Positions 34,341-42,153 of a DNA stretch of 64,000 nucleotides are shown here, piece by piece. Source of the stretch: Oscillospiraceae bacterium. Its GTDB lineage: Bacteria; Bacillota; Clostridia; Oscillospirales; JAAYOS01. The notes below the pieces were generated by a model. That model saw nothing but the letters and a program-made list of their open reading frames with translations. It had not been told where the DNA came from and made no database searches. Location of the stretch: the NCBI GenBank assembly GCA_031264245.1, contig JAISEG010000009.1, forward strand, positions 68,986 to 132,985, in the 5' to 3' direction. The number at the start of each line of letters is the position of its first letter. Position 1 is the stretch's first letter. The position numbers and the translations under genes were made by a program.

Positions 34341-35267
34341 ATGCTGTCCATTTCAAAACCGATTAAATTTTTGATTTTATCCATAATCGCTTCCCTTTCC
34401 GCCATTATGCTTACCTCGGCTGTGGAGCTTTCGGTCAGCGCTGTCGACGCGGACAGCGGGCTCAAGCTTCGTTCCTCCGCTTCACAGTCCGGCACGGTGC
34501 TCTCGGTAGTCCCCAAGGGGGAGAAGGTGATCGTACTTTCAACCGCTGACGGCTGGTGCTTTGTAAGCTACCTCGGCGGCACGGGATACATGATGGAGGA
34601 GTACCTGACCGCGTCGGACGGCGAAACCTACGACATACCCAGCGGACGGGTCACGGTGGACGTAGTCAATATGCGCTCCGGGACAAGCACCGGAACCGCG
34701 AAGGTCTGCCAGCTCACCATAAATACCGCCGTAGACCTTATCGGCATAGAAAACGGCTGGTACAAGGTGACCGCCGGGCAGCACACCGGCTACATACACC
34801 CCGATTACATAGAGCTTCTTTTTGAAAAGGACGACGGCGAGGCGGTCGCGCTTTCCACGGCTCTCGGTCTCAGTACAGACGCAAACGGCGACGTACGCTC
34901 CGCGGTCGTCGAGTACGCGAAGCAATATATCGGCACAAAATACAAATACGGCGGACGTTCCCCTTCCTCCGGCTTCGACTGCTCCGGCTTTGTCTACTAT
35001 GTATTTAAAAATTTCGGCTATTCGCTGAACCCCGGCGCAAGCACACAGCTTAAATCAGTCACCAAAATAACAAAGGCTGAGCTTCTCCCCGGCGACCTTG
35101 TATTCTTCAACAACGGCTCCGCGAAGGGCGCAAGCCACGTCGGCATATACGTCGGCGACAACAAATTCATCCACGCGGTAAAACCCGGATATTCGCTCAC
35201 CATAACCTCCCTTGACGACAATTACTATGCACGGTACTATGTGGCGTCGGGACGGGTGTTCAAATAA
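34341..35267 (+). CDS. Secreted SH3b-SH3b-NlpC/P60 endopeptidase
   Basis: A 308-residue cell-wall hydrolase cutting peptidoglycan stem peptides. Domain order: signal peptide (about 1-34), two bacterial SH3 domains (about 35-92 and 100-160), and a C40 NlpC/P60 domain. The catalytic Cys is Cys214 (GFDCSGFV); His266 (GASHVGIYVG) and His278 (KFIHAV) complete the active site. It probably acts in cell separation or growth. Confidence 0.93.
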   Translation: MLSISKPIKFLILSIIASLSAIMLTSAVELSVSAVDADSGLKLRSSASQSGTVLSVVPKGEKVIVLSTADGWCFVSYLGGTGYMMEEYLTASDGETYDIPSGRVTVDVVNMRSGTSTGTAKVCQLTINTAVDLIGIENGWYKVTAGQHTGYIHPDYIELLFEKDDGEAVALSTALGLSTDANGDVRSAVVEYAKQYIGTKYKYGGRSPSSGFDCSGFVYYVFKNFGYSLNPGASTQLKSVTKITKAELLPGDLVFFNNGSAKGASHVGIYVGDNKFIHAVKPGYSLTITSLDDNYYARYYVASGRVFK

Positions 35268-35286
35268 AATTTATAAACAAATTACC

Positions 35287-35315
35287 GGGGCTGATATGCT
35301 TTGCATATCAGCCCC
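35287..35315 (+). terminator. Hairpin after the NlpC/P60 gene
   Basis: GGGGCTGATATGC-TTT-GCATATCAGCCCC, a perfect 13-bp stem. Only ATGTAATTT follows, so termination is moderate. Confidence 0.6.
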
Positions 35316-35345
35316 ATGTAATTTAAGATAAAGGAGGAAACAAAG

Positions 35346-36002
35346 TTGAAAAGATTGTTTTCCGCGGTTTTCATATTTATTTTAGTTTTTTCTTCCTGCT
35401 CCGCAAATATAGAAGAGGGCGCCAACCTTGTATTCCCTGACGACATCGAAATGACAGCCGCTGACTTTGGTGTGACTGTACATGTAGATCATGTTACATT
35501 TTCTTCTTACGAGGGTATGATTGCTCATTCCGGTCTGATAGTTCTCGGACATTTTACCGAGGAGCTGCCTGAACGCTATTCCCTCGCTAAATACGAAAGC
35601 GGCGGTCTAGACCCCATAGGCTATAAAGAAGGTCTAAAGTATAATTTTGTAATTGAAAAGGTTCTGAAGGGTGATTATAAAGGCGAATCCGTTCCTGTAG
35701 TACTGAGTTATGGGTATAGAAAAAACGCGGATTCAAAGGAAATAATGCTTGATTCAGGGTTCTATAAGCCTGACTACAGTGGGTACTCGATACTGTTTAT
35801 TGACAAGGGCATTGATGTTGATGTGTACTTCCCTTCGTCTGTGCCTTATGAGTTGTTCTCAAAGTCGTATAACCCTGAAAAAAGCGAGGGCAATGTGACA
35901 TTTGAGCTTAAGACAAACTCGGATTCTGTTAAAGACAGCTTTAAAACCAGTTCTATTGAACTCAACAGTGTCATTAAAGAATTAAACACAGCCTCAAACT
36001 AA
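35346..36002 (+). CDS. Putative lipoprotein of unknown function
   Basis: A 218-residue exported protein. It begins with a lipoprotein signal: MKRLFSAVFIFILVFSSCSA, with Cys18 as the likely lipidation site. The rest is soluble and mixed alpha/beta, with no family recognised. The start is TTG 35346 after AAGGAGGAAA. Codon choice is more AT-rich than in the neighbouring genes, which might indicate later acquisition. Confidence 0.8.
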   Translation: MKRLFSAVFIFILVFSSCSANIEEGANLVFPDDIEMTAADFGVTVHVDHVTFSSYEGMIAHSGLIVLGHFTEELPERYSLAKYESGGLDPIGYKEGLKYNFVIEKVLKGDYKGESVPVVLSYGYRKNADSKEIMLDSGFYKPDYSGYSILFIDKGIDVDVYFPSSVPYELFSKSYNPEKSEGNVTFELKTNSDSVKDSFKTSSIELNSVIKELNTASN

Positions 36003-36015
36003 TCATACAATCCTT

Positions 36016-36059
36016 AAATGCCCTTGAAAAAAACGAAATCGTTTTTTTCAAGGGCATTT
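36016..36059. terminator. Bidirectional terminator
   Basis: A perfect 20-bp stem (36016-36035 with 36040-36059) rich in A on one side and T on the other, with an AAAT loop. It serves the lipoprotein gene (plus) and the HisF-like gene (minus). Confidence 0.88.
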
Positions 36060-36068
36060 ATTCTAAAC

Positions 36069-36866
36069 CTACGACATGTCCCACGGGCGCATATGCACCC
36101 CCGCCTTGATAAGCTCGTCCTTTATCTCCCTGACGCTGTAGTTGCGTTCGATCCTGGGGGAATAGAGCATGGAGCTGATTATCGCCGCCGAAGCTCCGGT
36201 CTCCTTAAACACATCCGCGAGGTGGACCGGCTTTCCCGCTCCGCCCGAAGCGATGACCGGCACCCCCACCTTCCGCGCGATCGCTCCGGTTATTTCCAGG
36301 TCGTATCCGTTGTGGGTCCCGTCGCAGTCGATGCTGTTGACGCACAGCTCGCCCGCGCCCAGCTCCTCACCCCTCAAGGCCCATTCTATGGCGTCCATCC
36401 CGGTCGCCTCCCTGGCCCCGTCTATAAAAATCTCATAGCCGCTGGGTATCGCCTTCGACGCACCAACCCTCTTAACCTGCATACTCAGAACCATGCACTG
36501 CCTGCCAAACGCGCGCGCTCCCTGCCGTATTATGTCCGGATTGCGCACCGCCATGGAGTCGATGCTGATTTTCTCCGCACCCGCCTTCAGCACCTCAAAC
36601 ATGTCGTCGAGCGAGCGTATCCCCCCTCCCACCGTGAAGGGTACAAATACCTTTTCCGCGACGCTTTTCACTGTGTTCAGGTCTATCTTCCTCTTTTCAG
36701 CGGAGGCTAAAATGTCGTAGAAAATTATCTCGTCTATCCTGTCCTCATACATGCGGAAGGCCATGTCGGCGGCCGGCTCGATGTCGATATTGTCCTGGAA
36801 TTTATGCGCCTTTGTGACCATGCCGTTTCGTATGTCAAAGCAGGCTATCAGCCTTTTTGTAAGCAT
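36069..36866 (-). CDS. Divergent HisF-like cyclase subunit (Asp130 replaced)
   Basis: A 265-residue HisF-fold (beta/alpha)8 barrel. It keeps Asp11 (LIACFDIRNG), the phosphate-binding GGGIRS and ASGGAGKP loops. The first loop after strand 1 (AHKFQDNIDIEPA) does not look like canonical HisF. The catalytic Asp of the conserved AIDAKRV motif is Gln130 (LSMQVKRV). This suggests it is not imidazole-glycerol-phosphate synthase but a paralogue with another substrate, as with the HisF/HisH-like pairs of sugar amidation. It overlaps the upstream HisH-like gene by one base. Confidence 0.8.
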   Translation of the reverse strand: MLTKRLIACFDIRNGMVTKAHKFQDNIDIEPAADMAFRMYEDRIDEIIFYDILASAEKRKIDLNTVKSVAEKVFVPFTVGGGIRSLDDMFEVLKAGAEKISIDSMAVRNPDIIRQGARAFGRQCMVLSMQVKRVGASKAIPSGYEIFIDGAREATGMDAIEWALRGEELGAGELCVNSIDCDGTHNGYDLEITGAIARKVGVPVIASGGAGKPVHLADVFKETGASAAIISSMLYSPRIERNYSVREIKDELIKAGVHMRPWDMS

Positions 36867-37498
36867 TACTTCCCCACCCTTCCTTTCGCCGTGTTTTCAG
36901 CGTACCCGGCAAAGTTTTTAAGCAGCGCAAGCCCCACATTCCCGCTCTTCTCAAGGTGGCACTGCGAGGCGAAAATGTTTCCGCTCTCGACAAAGGCACA
37001 GAAATCCTGTCCGTACTCAGCGGTTCCCAGAATCACGCTTTCGTCCTCCGGCTCGGCGTAGTAGGAATTTACAAAGTAGAAATACCCTTCCCTTATCCCG
37101 CCTGTCAGAACGCTGTCCCGCCTGAAATCCACCTTGTTCCAGCCCATCTGGGGGACGCGGAGCTTCGCTCCCTCAAACCGTCTGACCTTCCCCTTTATAA
37201 ATCCCATACATTCGGTTTCCCCCTCCTCGCTGTACTCAAACAGGACTTGAAGCCCCACACATATGCCGAGAAACGGCTTTTTCTCCCCGAGAACCGCTTC
37301 CTTCAGCCTCCCAAGCAAGCCCAGCTCGTCAAGCGAGCTTATCGTCGCGTCCGCGGAACCCACTCCGGGCAGGATAATCCCGTCACACAGCTCAAATTCC
37401 TCCGCCGTCGAGATGAGCGAATTTTCGACGCCCAGCTTTAACAGCGCGTTCGCGACGCTTGGACTGTTGCCCGCCCTGTAATCAATAACACCTATCAT
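36866..37498 (-). CDS. Divergent HisH-like glutamine amidotransferase
   Basis: A 210-residue class I glutaminase domain that supplies ammonia to the HisF-like partner. The triad is present: Cys80 (GICVGLQVLF), His181 and Glu183 (SQCHLEKSG). Conserved HisH positions are changed, for example PQMGWNKV and CHLEKS instead of the usual PHMGW and FHPEKS. The start is taken as ATG 37498 (MIGVIDYRAGN); no strong ribosome site is visible. No other histidine gene is in the window. Confidence 0.82.
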   Translation of the reverse strand: MIGVIDYRAGNSPSVANALLKLGVENSLISTAEEFELCDGIILPGVGSADATISSLDELGLLGRLKEAVLGEKKPFLGICVGLQVLFEYSEEGETECMGFIKGKVRRFEGAKLRVPQMGWNKVDFRRDSVLTGGIREGYFYFVNSYYAEPEDESVILGTAEYGQDFCAFVESGNIFASQCHLEKSGNVGLALLKNFAGYAENTAKGRVGK

Positions 37499-37639
37499 AT
37501 AAAAGCCCATGCACGAAGCTGTGCACAAATCGTACATGAAGTATGCATGTGCTTCGCGACCTCCTTTTTCGTATTTTTAATTCTTTCACGCTAACTCCTT
37601 ACCGCTTCGTTAATTAATAATGCGTAATTGAGGGATGCG

Positions 37640-37860
37640 CCGCTTCGCGGGGACGGGGGAAAACACCCGGCATTGCGATGCCACCCTCTTTACGAAAGAG
37701 GGTAAGGACGATAGACGCAGAAGGTAACGAACGAGCAGCCCTACCCTCTTTCGTAAAGAGGGTGGCTCCGCAGAGCCGGGTGTTTTACTTTCGTAAAGAG
37801 GGTTTGCAGTAATGCCGCCGAAGGCGGCAATGCGACCGGCGGGTGTTTTTCCCCCGTAGC
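37640..37860. repeat. Mosaic of nested palindromes
   Basis: ACCCTCTTTACGAAAGAGGG and its inverse occur near 37682 and 37742, with a third partial copy near 37790. They are enclosed by AACACCCGGC (near 37653) and GCCGGGTGTT (near 37775), and by GGGGGAAAACACCC and GGGTGTTTTTCCCCC further out. A GCCGCC-GAA-GGCGGC hairpin lies near 37815-37830. Confidence 0.55.
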
Positions 37861-37952
37861 GCGTCTCGCGGTTATTATACCATAGGCGCGCACGCCGTAA
37901 TGGTATATTTTTCTAATCACTGTATAATAACCGCTCTGCGGTTATTATACCA
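37860..37952. repeat. Structured repeat with covarying hairpins, copy B
   Basis: GCGGTTATTATACCATAGGC starts the unit at 37869, followed by CGCCGTAATGGTATA, TCTAATC and the hairpin TATAATAACCGC-TCT-GCGGTTATTATA. Compared with 28857-28990 the layout is the same but stem bases differ in a compensatory way. Confidence 0.6.
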
Positions 37953-38097
37953 GATTAATCCGAAATATGCCATAAAATTTATGACCGTTCCAATTTTTTT
38001 AACAACGCCGTATTGTCTTTATCGGTATAATATGGTAACATGGGTTCTGTAAATTATGCTTTCCCTCCCTCAAAAAACCACAAGTGAGGTAATACGA

Positions 38098-39108
38098 TTG
38101 AAGTACATGATTCCTGAAAATTACCGCTCGCCTCTCGACATTTTTCAAACTCAGCTCGCCATAAAGGAGGTAAAGGACTATTTCCAGCAGGCGCTGGCGA
38201 AGGCGCTGAACCTCCACCGGGTGACCGCTCCCCTGTTTGTGCTGCCCGAGACAGGTCTGAACGACAACCTGGGCGGCGTAGAACGCCCCGTCTCCTTCGA
38301 CGTCCTCGAGCAGCCGGGAACAAACGCGGAAATAGTGCAGTCACTCGCGAAGTGGAAGCGTTACGCGCTGAAAAAATACGGCTTTAAAGAAGGAGTCGGG
38401 CTGTATACCGACATGAACGCCATACGGCGCGACGAGGCGACGGACGCCATCCACTCCATATATGTCGACCAGTGGGACTGGGAAAAGATATTAACCGAAA
38501 GCGACCGAACCCCCGAATACCTGAAAGCCACCGTGAGCGCGATTTACAGGTGCTTAAAGGATACCGAGACCCACATCCTTGACCTCTATCCCTCACTTGG
38601 CTCCCCGATTTTACCGGACGGCATCACCTTCATAGCCTCACAGCGGCTTGAGGACGAGTACCCCGAATTGACCCCCGGGCAGCGCGAATACGAGGCCGTC
38701 AAAAGGCACGGCGCCATCTTCGTCACAGGAATAGGCGGCAAGCTGAAATCCGGCAAGCCGCACGACGGCCGCGCCCCGGACTATGACGATTGGTCCTTAA
38801 ACGGCGATATCGTACTTTTAAACCCTGTGCTCGGGTCGCAGTTTGAAATCTCCTCCATGGGCATACGGGTGGACCCGCAAAGCCTGGCGTCACAGCTTGA
38901 GCTCTCCGGTCAAACCCACCGAAAGGAGCTTGCCTTCCATAAGGCGCTGCTCTCCGGCGAGCTGCCGCTGACCGTCGGCGGCGGAATCGGTCAGTCCCGG
39001 CTCTGCATGTATTTCCTCAGAAAGGCGCACATAGGCGAGGTGCAGTGCTCCGTCTGGCGGGAGGACACGGTACAGGAATGTGAGAAGCGCGGAGTAAAGC
39101 TGCTGTAA
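38098..39108 (+). CDS. asnA: Aspartate-ammonia ligase (AsnA type)
   Basis: Ammonia-dependent asparagine synthetase, related to class II aminoacyl-tRNA synthetases. About 336 residues, family length. Signatures include [27 protein letters not shown] and [15 protein letters not shown] chose TTG 38098 because GAGGT lies seven bases before it; ATG 38107 is the alternative. Use of free ammonium fits the Amt transporter upstream. Confidence 0.94.
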   Translation: MKYMIPENYRSPLDIFQTQLAIKEVKDYFQQALAKALNLHRVTAPLFVLPETGLNDNLGGVERPVSFDVLEQPGTNAEIVQSLAKWKRYALKKYGFKEGVGLYTDMNAIRRDEATDAIHSIYVDQWDWEKILTESDRTPEYLKATVSAIYRCLKDTETHILDLYPSLGSPILPDGITFIASQRLEDEYPELTPGQREYEAVKRHGAIFVTGIGGKLKSGKPHDGRAPDYDDWSLNGDIVLLNPVLGSQFEISSMGIRVDPQSLASQLELSGQTHRKELAFHKALLSGELPLTVGGGIGQSRLCMYFLRKAHIGEVQCSVWREDTVQECEKRGVKLL

Positions 39109-39152
39109 GCTTTATCCGAAGCCTTCCACAACGCGGAAAGGAGACCATTACC

Positions 39153-40013
39153 ATGAAATTTACAAAGATGCACGGCAGCGGCAACAGCTATATCCATATA
39201 AACTGCTTTGAGGAGCAGGTCGAAAACCCCGCCGCCCTTGCCGTCAGGATGAGCGACAAAAATTTCGGTGTGGGCGCGGACGGGATTATCCTTATAAAGC
39301 CGTCCGGCAAGGTCATAGACGGCAGCGGCGCGCGCGCCGACTGCTTCATGGAGATATACAACGCGGACGGCTCCCAGGCGGAGATGTGCGGCAACGGGAT
39401 ACGCTGCGTCGCGAAATTCATGTACGACAACAGGCTGGTTTCCGGCACGGTCATAAACGTCGATACCCTTTCCGGGGTGAAAAGGATATCGCTTACAGTC
39501 GGGGACGGCGTATGCACAGCCGCCGAGGTGAACATGGGCCGCCCGATCCTTGAGGCGGCGGATATCCCGTGCACCCTCGTTAAAACCGGCGCCGTACTGG
39601 ATCACAAGCTTGACGTGTGCGGCAGGACGCTTGGCGTCACCTGCGTTTCGATGGGCAACCCGCATTGTATCGTCGTTGTCGACGACCCCTGGAGCTTTCC
39701 CGTCGAAGTAATCGGACCCGCGCTTGAGCGCCATCCCGCCTTCCCCGCCAGGGTAAACGTCAGCTTTATCTCCCTCCCCAGCACCGGCGGGATAAAGGTT
39801 CGCACATGGGAACGCGGCTCCGGCGAAACCCTCGCCTGCGGCACGGGAAATTGCGCCTCGCTTGTCGCGGCGACCCTTCTGGGGCTGTGCGGCGGCGAAG
39901 CGGACACCTTCCCCGCCGGAGGAAAGCTGCACATCCGCTGGGACCGGGACTCAGACGAGGTCTGCATGACGGGACCCGCCGAAGCTATCTTCTCAGGCGA
40001 ATGGAGCATATAA
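39153..40013 (+). CDS. dapF: Diaminopimelate epimerase
   Basis: Converts LL- to meso-diaminopimelate for lysine and peptidoglycan. 286 residues with both active-site cysteines in AEMCGNGIRC and ETLACGTGNC. It precedes dapL by 41 bp, so the substrate-producing enzyme is encoded right after it. Confidence 0.97.
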   Translation: MKFTKMHGSGNSYIHINCFEEQVENPAALAVRMSDKNFGVGADGIILIKPSGKVIDGSGARADCFMEIYNADGSQAEMCGNGIRCVAKFMYDNRLVSGTVINVDTLSGVKRISLTVGDGVCTAAEVNMGRPILEAADIPCTLVKTGAVLDHKLDVCGRTLGVTCVSMGNPHCIVVVDDPWSFPVEVIGPALERHPAFPARVNVSFISLPSTGGIKVRTWERGSGETLACGTGNCASLVAATLLGLCGGEADTFPAGGKLHIRWDRDSDEVCMTGPAEAIFSGEWSI

Positions 40014-40053
40014 TTCGTCACGCGAGGCAAATTTTTAGAAGGGTGAATCCACT

Positions 40054-41262
40054 ATGTTGAAAACAAACGAGAATTTTAAGAAGCTTGGACAAAACTACCT
40101 CTTTGCGACCATCGGCAGAAAGGTATCCGAATATCAGACCGCAAACCCCGGTAAAACCGTCATACGGCTCGGCATCGGCGACGTGACTAGACCTCTCTGC
40201 CCCAGCGTAATAGCCGCCATGCACAAAGCCGTTGAGGATATGTCCTCGGAGAAAACCTTCAAAGGGTACGGCGAGGACTACGGCTACTCGTTTTTGCGGG
40301 AAGCCATTTCGAAAAACGACTACGCGCCGCTGGGGGTCAATATATCCACCGATGAAATATTCATCAGCGACGGCGCGAAGAGCGACTGCGGCAACATCGG
40401 CGATATCTTCGACCGCGGCAACACCGTCGCGGTCTGCGACCCCGTCTACCCTGTTTACGTCGATACAAACGTGATGGCGGGACGCGCCGGGGAGCTTATA
40501 GACGGCAACTGGTCGGACCTCATCTACATGCCCTGCACCGCTGAAAACGGCTTTGTGCCCGCCATCCCGGACAAAAAGGCGGACATAATATACCTCTGCT
40601 ACCCCAACAATCCCACCGGCGCCCACTGCACCTACGAGCAGCTGAAGGCATGGGTGGATTACGCGAACAAAAACGGCTCGGTGATACTCTACGACGCCGC
40701 CTATTCCGCCTTCGTCTCGGAGGGGCTTCCGGTCTCCATCTTTGAGGTCGAGGGGGCAAAGGAATGTGCCATAGAGTTTAAGAGCTTTTCCAAAACGGCG
40801 GGCTTCACCGGGGTGCGCTGCGCGTACACCGTCATCCCAAAGGAGCTTAAACGGGACGGCATGTCGTTAAACGCTATGTGGGCGCGCCGCCAGTCCACCA
40901 AGTTCAACGAGGCCTCCTACGTGTCGCAGCGCGGAGCCGAAGCCATATACACCGAGCAGGGCAAAAAGGAAACCGCCGGAATTATAAGCTTCTACAAAAA
41001 CAACGCCGCGGTGATAAGAAACGGACTGAGTGACGCGGGCTTTGAGGTCTACGGCGGGGTCAACGCGCCCTATATCTGGATGAAAACCCCGGATAACCTC
41101 AGCTCCTGGGACTTCTTTGACAGGCTGCTGAACGAGGTTCAGGTGGTCGGAACCCCCGGCTCCGGCTTCGGACCGTCCGGCGAAGGGTACTTCCGCCTCA
41201 CCGCCTTCGGAAGTCTGGAGAACTCCCTTCTCGCGCTGGAGCGGATCAAAAAGACCTTTTAA
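40054..41262 (+). CDS. dapL: LL-diaminopimelate aminotransferase
   Basis: PLP enzyme turning tetrahydrodipicolinate directly into LL-diaminopimelate, bypassing the succinylated or acetylated route. 402 residues. The PLP lysine is in FKSFSKTAGFTGVRC, and the LGIGDVTRPLCPSV opening is diagnostic of DapL. With dapF it gives a two-gene DapL-pathway module. Confidence 0.96.
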   Translation: MLKTNENFKKLGQNYLFATIGRKVSEYQTANPGKTVIRLGIGDVTRPLCPSVIAAMHKAVEDMSSEKTFKGYGEDYGYSFLREAISKNDYAPLGVNISTDEIFISDGAKSDCGNIGDIFDRGNTVAVCDPVYPVYVDTNVMAGRAGELIDGNWSDLIYMPCTAENGFVPAIPDKKADIIYLCYPNNPTGAHCTYEQLKAWVDYANKNGSVILYDAAYSAFVSEGLPVSIFEVEGAKECAIEFKSFSKTAGFTGVRCAYTVIPKELKRDGMSLNAMWARRQSTKFNEASYVSQRGAEAIYTEQGKKETAGIISFYKNNAAVIRNGLSDAGFEVYGGVNAPYIWMKTPDNLSSWDFFDRLLNEVQVVGTPGSGFGPSGEGYFRLTAFGSLENSLLALERIKKTF

Positions 41263-41292
41263 TCTAAAAAATAATTCTTTGTTGACAGCCCA

Positions 41293-41335
41293 AACCCCTC
41301 TTCAAATCAAGCTTTGCTTGATTTGAAGAGGGGTT
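41293..41335. terminator. Bidirectional terminator after dapL
   Basis: A perfect 20-bp stem (41293-41312 with 41316-41335, left arm AACCCCTCTTCAAATCAAGC) with a TTT loop, followed by AATTATT. The DUF4430 gene converges on it from the other strand. Confidence 0.85.
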
Positions 41336-41337
41336 AA

Positions 41338-42153
41338 TTATTCCTTGTCCGCGCAGTCCTTGCCCAAATCCCTGGTGAAGAAGAAGCTGACCCTGTCGCC
41401 TGCCGCAACGTCGTATTTCCCGCAGCCGACCCCGGCTTGCTCGCCGTTCACCTTGTATATCCAGCCGGAAAGAGCGCCGTCGCTCTTCTCCATGATACCG
41501 TCTATCCCGCTTATATAGGGCGAACCGCTCCCGCCCGTGTACTTCACCTCGACATCGCTCTGCTCCGCCGCCTTCATCAGCGCGTCAAAGGCGGTTTTGA
41601 CCTCGGCGGCGGCAACGTCGCACTCAAAGATAATGCCCTCCGGTCCTTCCGCCTTCACCCTCACCGTGTCCGCTGAGTCGGCGGAGCTTTCCGTTCCGCC
41701 GGATGGCGGAGCCGACCCCTTCTGCTCTGCTAAAACCGACGCCGAAGCTTCCGGCGGAACCGACCCCGCAGGTTCCGCTGGCGCCGAGGAAGCCTGCGGT
41801 GAGGTCGAAACGCTGTCCGCCGCCCTTGGCGGCGGCGTTTCGACCCGCTCTTCCGCAGGAGCGGAGGAGGCAACCGGGGGCGGGTCAGGTGAAACAGCGG
41901 GCAGCGCAACCGTCGCGTCCGCGTCCGATGGCGCGGAAGATATACCGTCCTCCGCGGTAATTGCCGCCGCAGGGAGACCTTGCGCGCCGCCGTCACTCGC
42001 CGCGGGAGCGGGCGGCGGAGCTTCATACCCTCCGCCCGCCAACCCGCAAGCCGACAGAAGCCAGCACAGCAGCAGCGCAACAGCTAATACCCTTCCCCGA
42101 CGAAAGCGGGGATATCCTTGCGCAGAACAGCGGGGTGGATTACTTCTTCTCAC
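41338..42153 (-). CDS. Lipoprotein with C-terminal DUF4430 domain
   Basis: 271 residues. It has a long basic leader, then a hydrophobic stretch with lipobox LLSAC (Cys36), so it should be tethered to the outer face of the membrane. A Pro/Ala/Ser-rich linker (about 40-165) follows. The last about 95 residues are a DUF4430 domain, with GWIYKVNGEQAGVGCGKYDV and a final DRVSFFFTRDLG. DUF4430 is the beta-domain of transcobalamin and intrinsic factor. It starts with GTG 42153, overlapping the upstream stop by four bases, so it is translated with its partner. I infer a cobamide- or other ligand-binding role. Confidence 0.82.
   Translation of the reverse strand: MRRSNPPRCSAQGYPRFRRGRVLAVALLLCWLLSACGLAGGGYEAPPPAPAASDGGAQGLPAAAITAEDGISSAPSDADATVALPAVSPDPPPVASSAPAEERVETPPPRAADSVSTSPQASSAPAEPAGSVPPEASASVLAEQKGSAPPSGGTESSADSADTVRVKAEGPEGIIFECDVAAAEVKTAFDALMKAAEQSDVEVKYTGGSGSPYISGIDGIMEKSDGALSGWIYKVNGEQAGVGCGKYDVAAGDRVSFFFTRDLGKDCADKE

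Larger units (their letters stand above)
37499..38097. other. 600-bp spacer packed with palindromes
   Basis: I see no supported gene. The region contains repeated ACCCTCTTT/AAAGAGGGT hairpins nested within AACACCCGGC/GCCGGGTGTT arms (37640-37860) and a copy of the covarying structured repeat (37860-37952). Confidence 0.6.

Noticed and set aside
37640-37860. CRISPR array
   Set aside because: The repeats are palindromes in both orientations with irregular spacing and no uniform spacers, and there are no cas genes.
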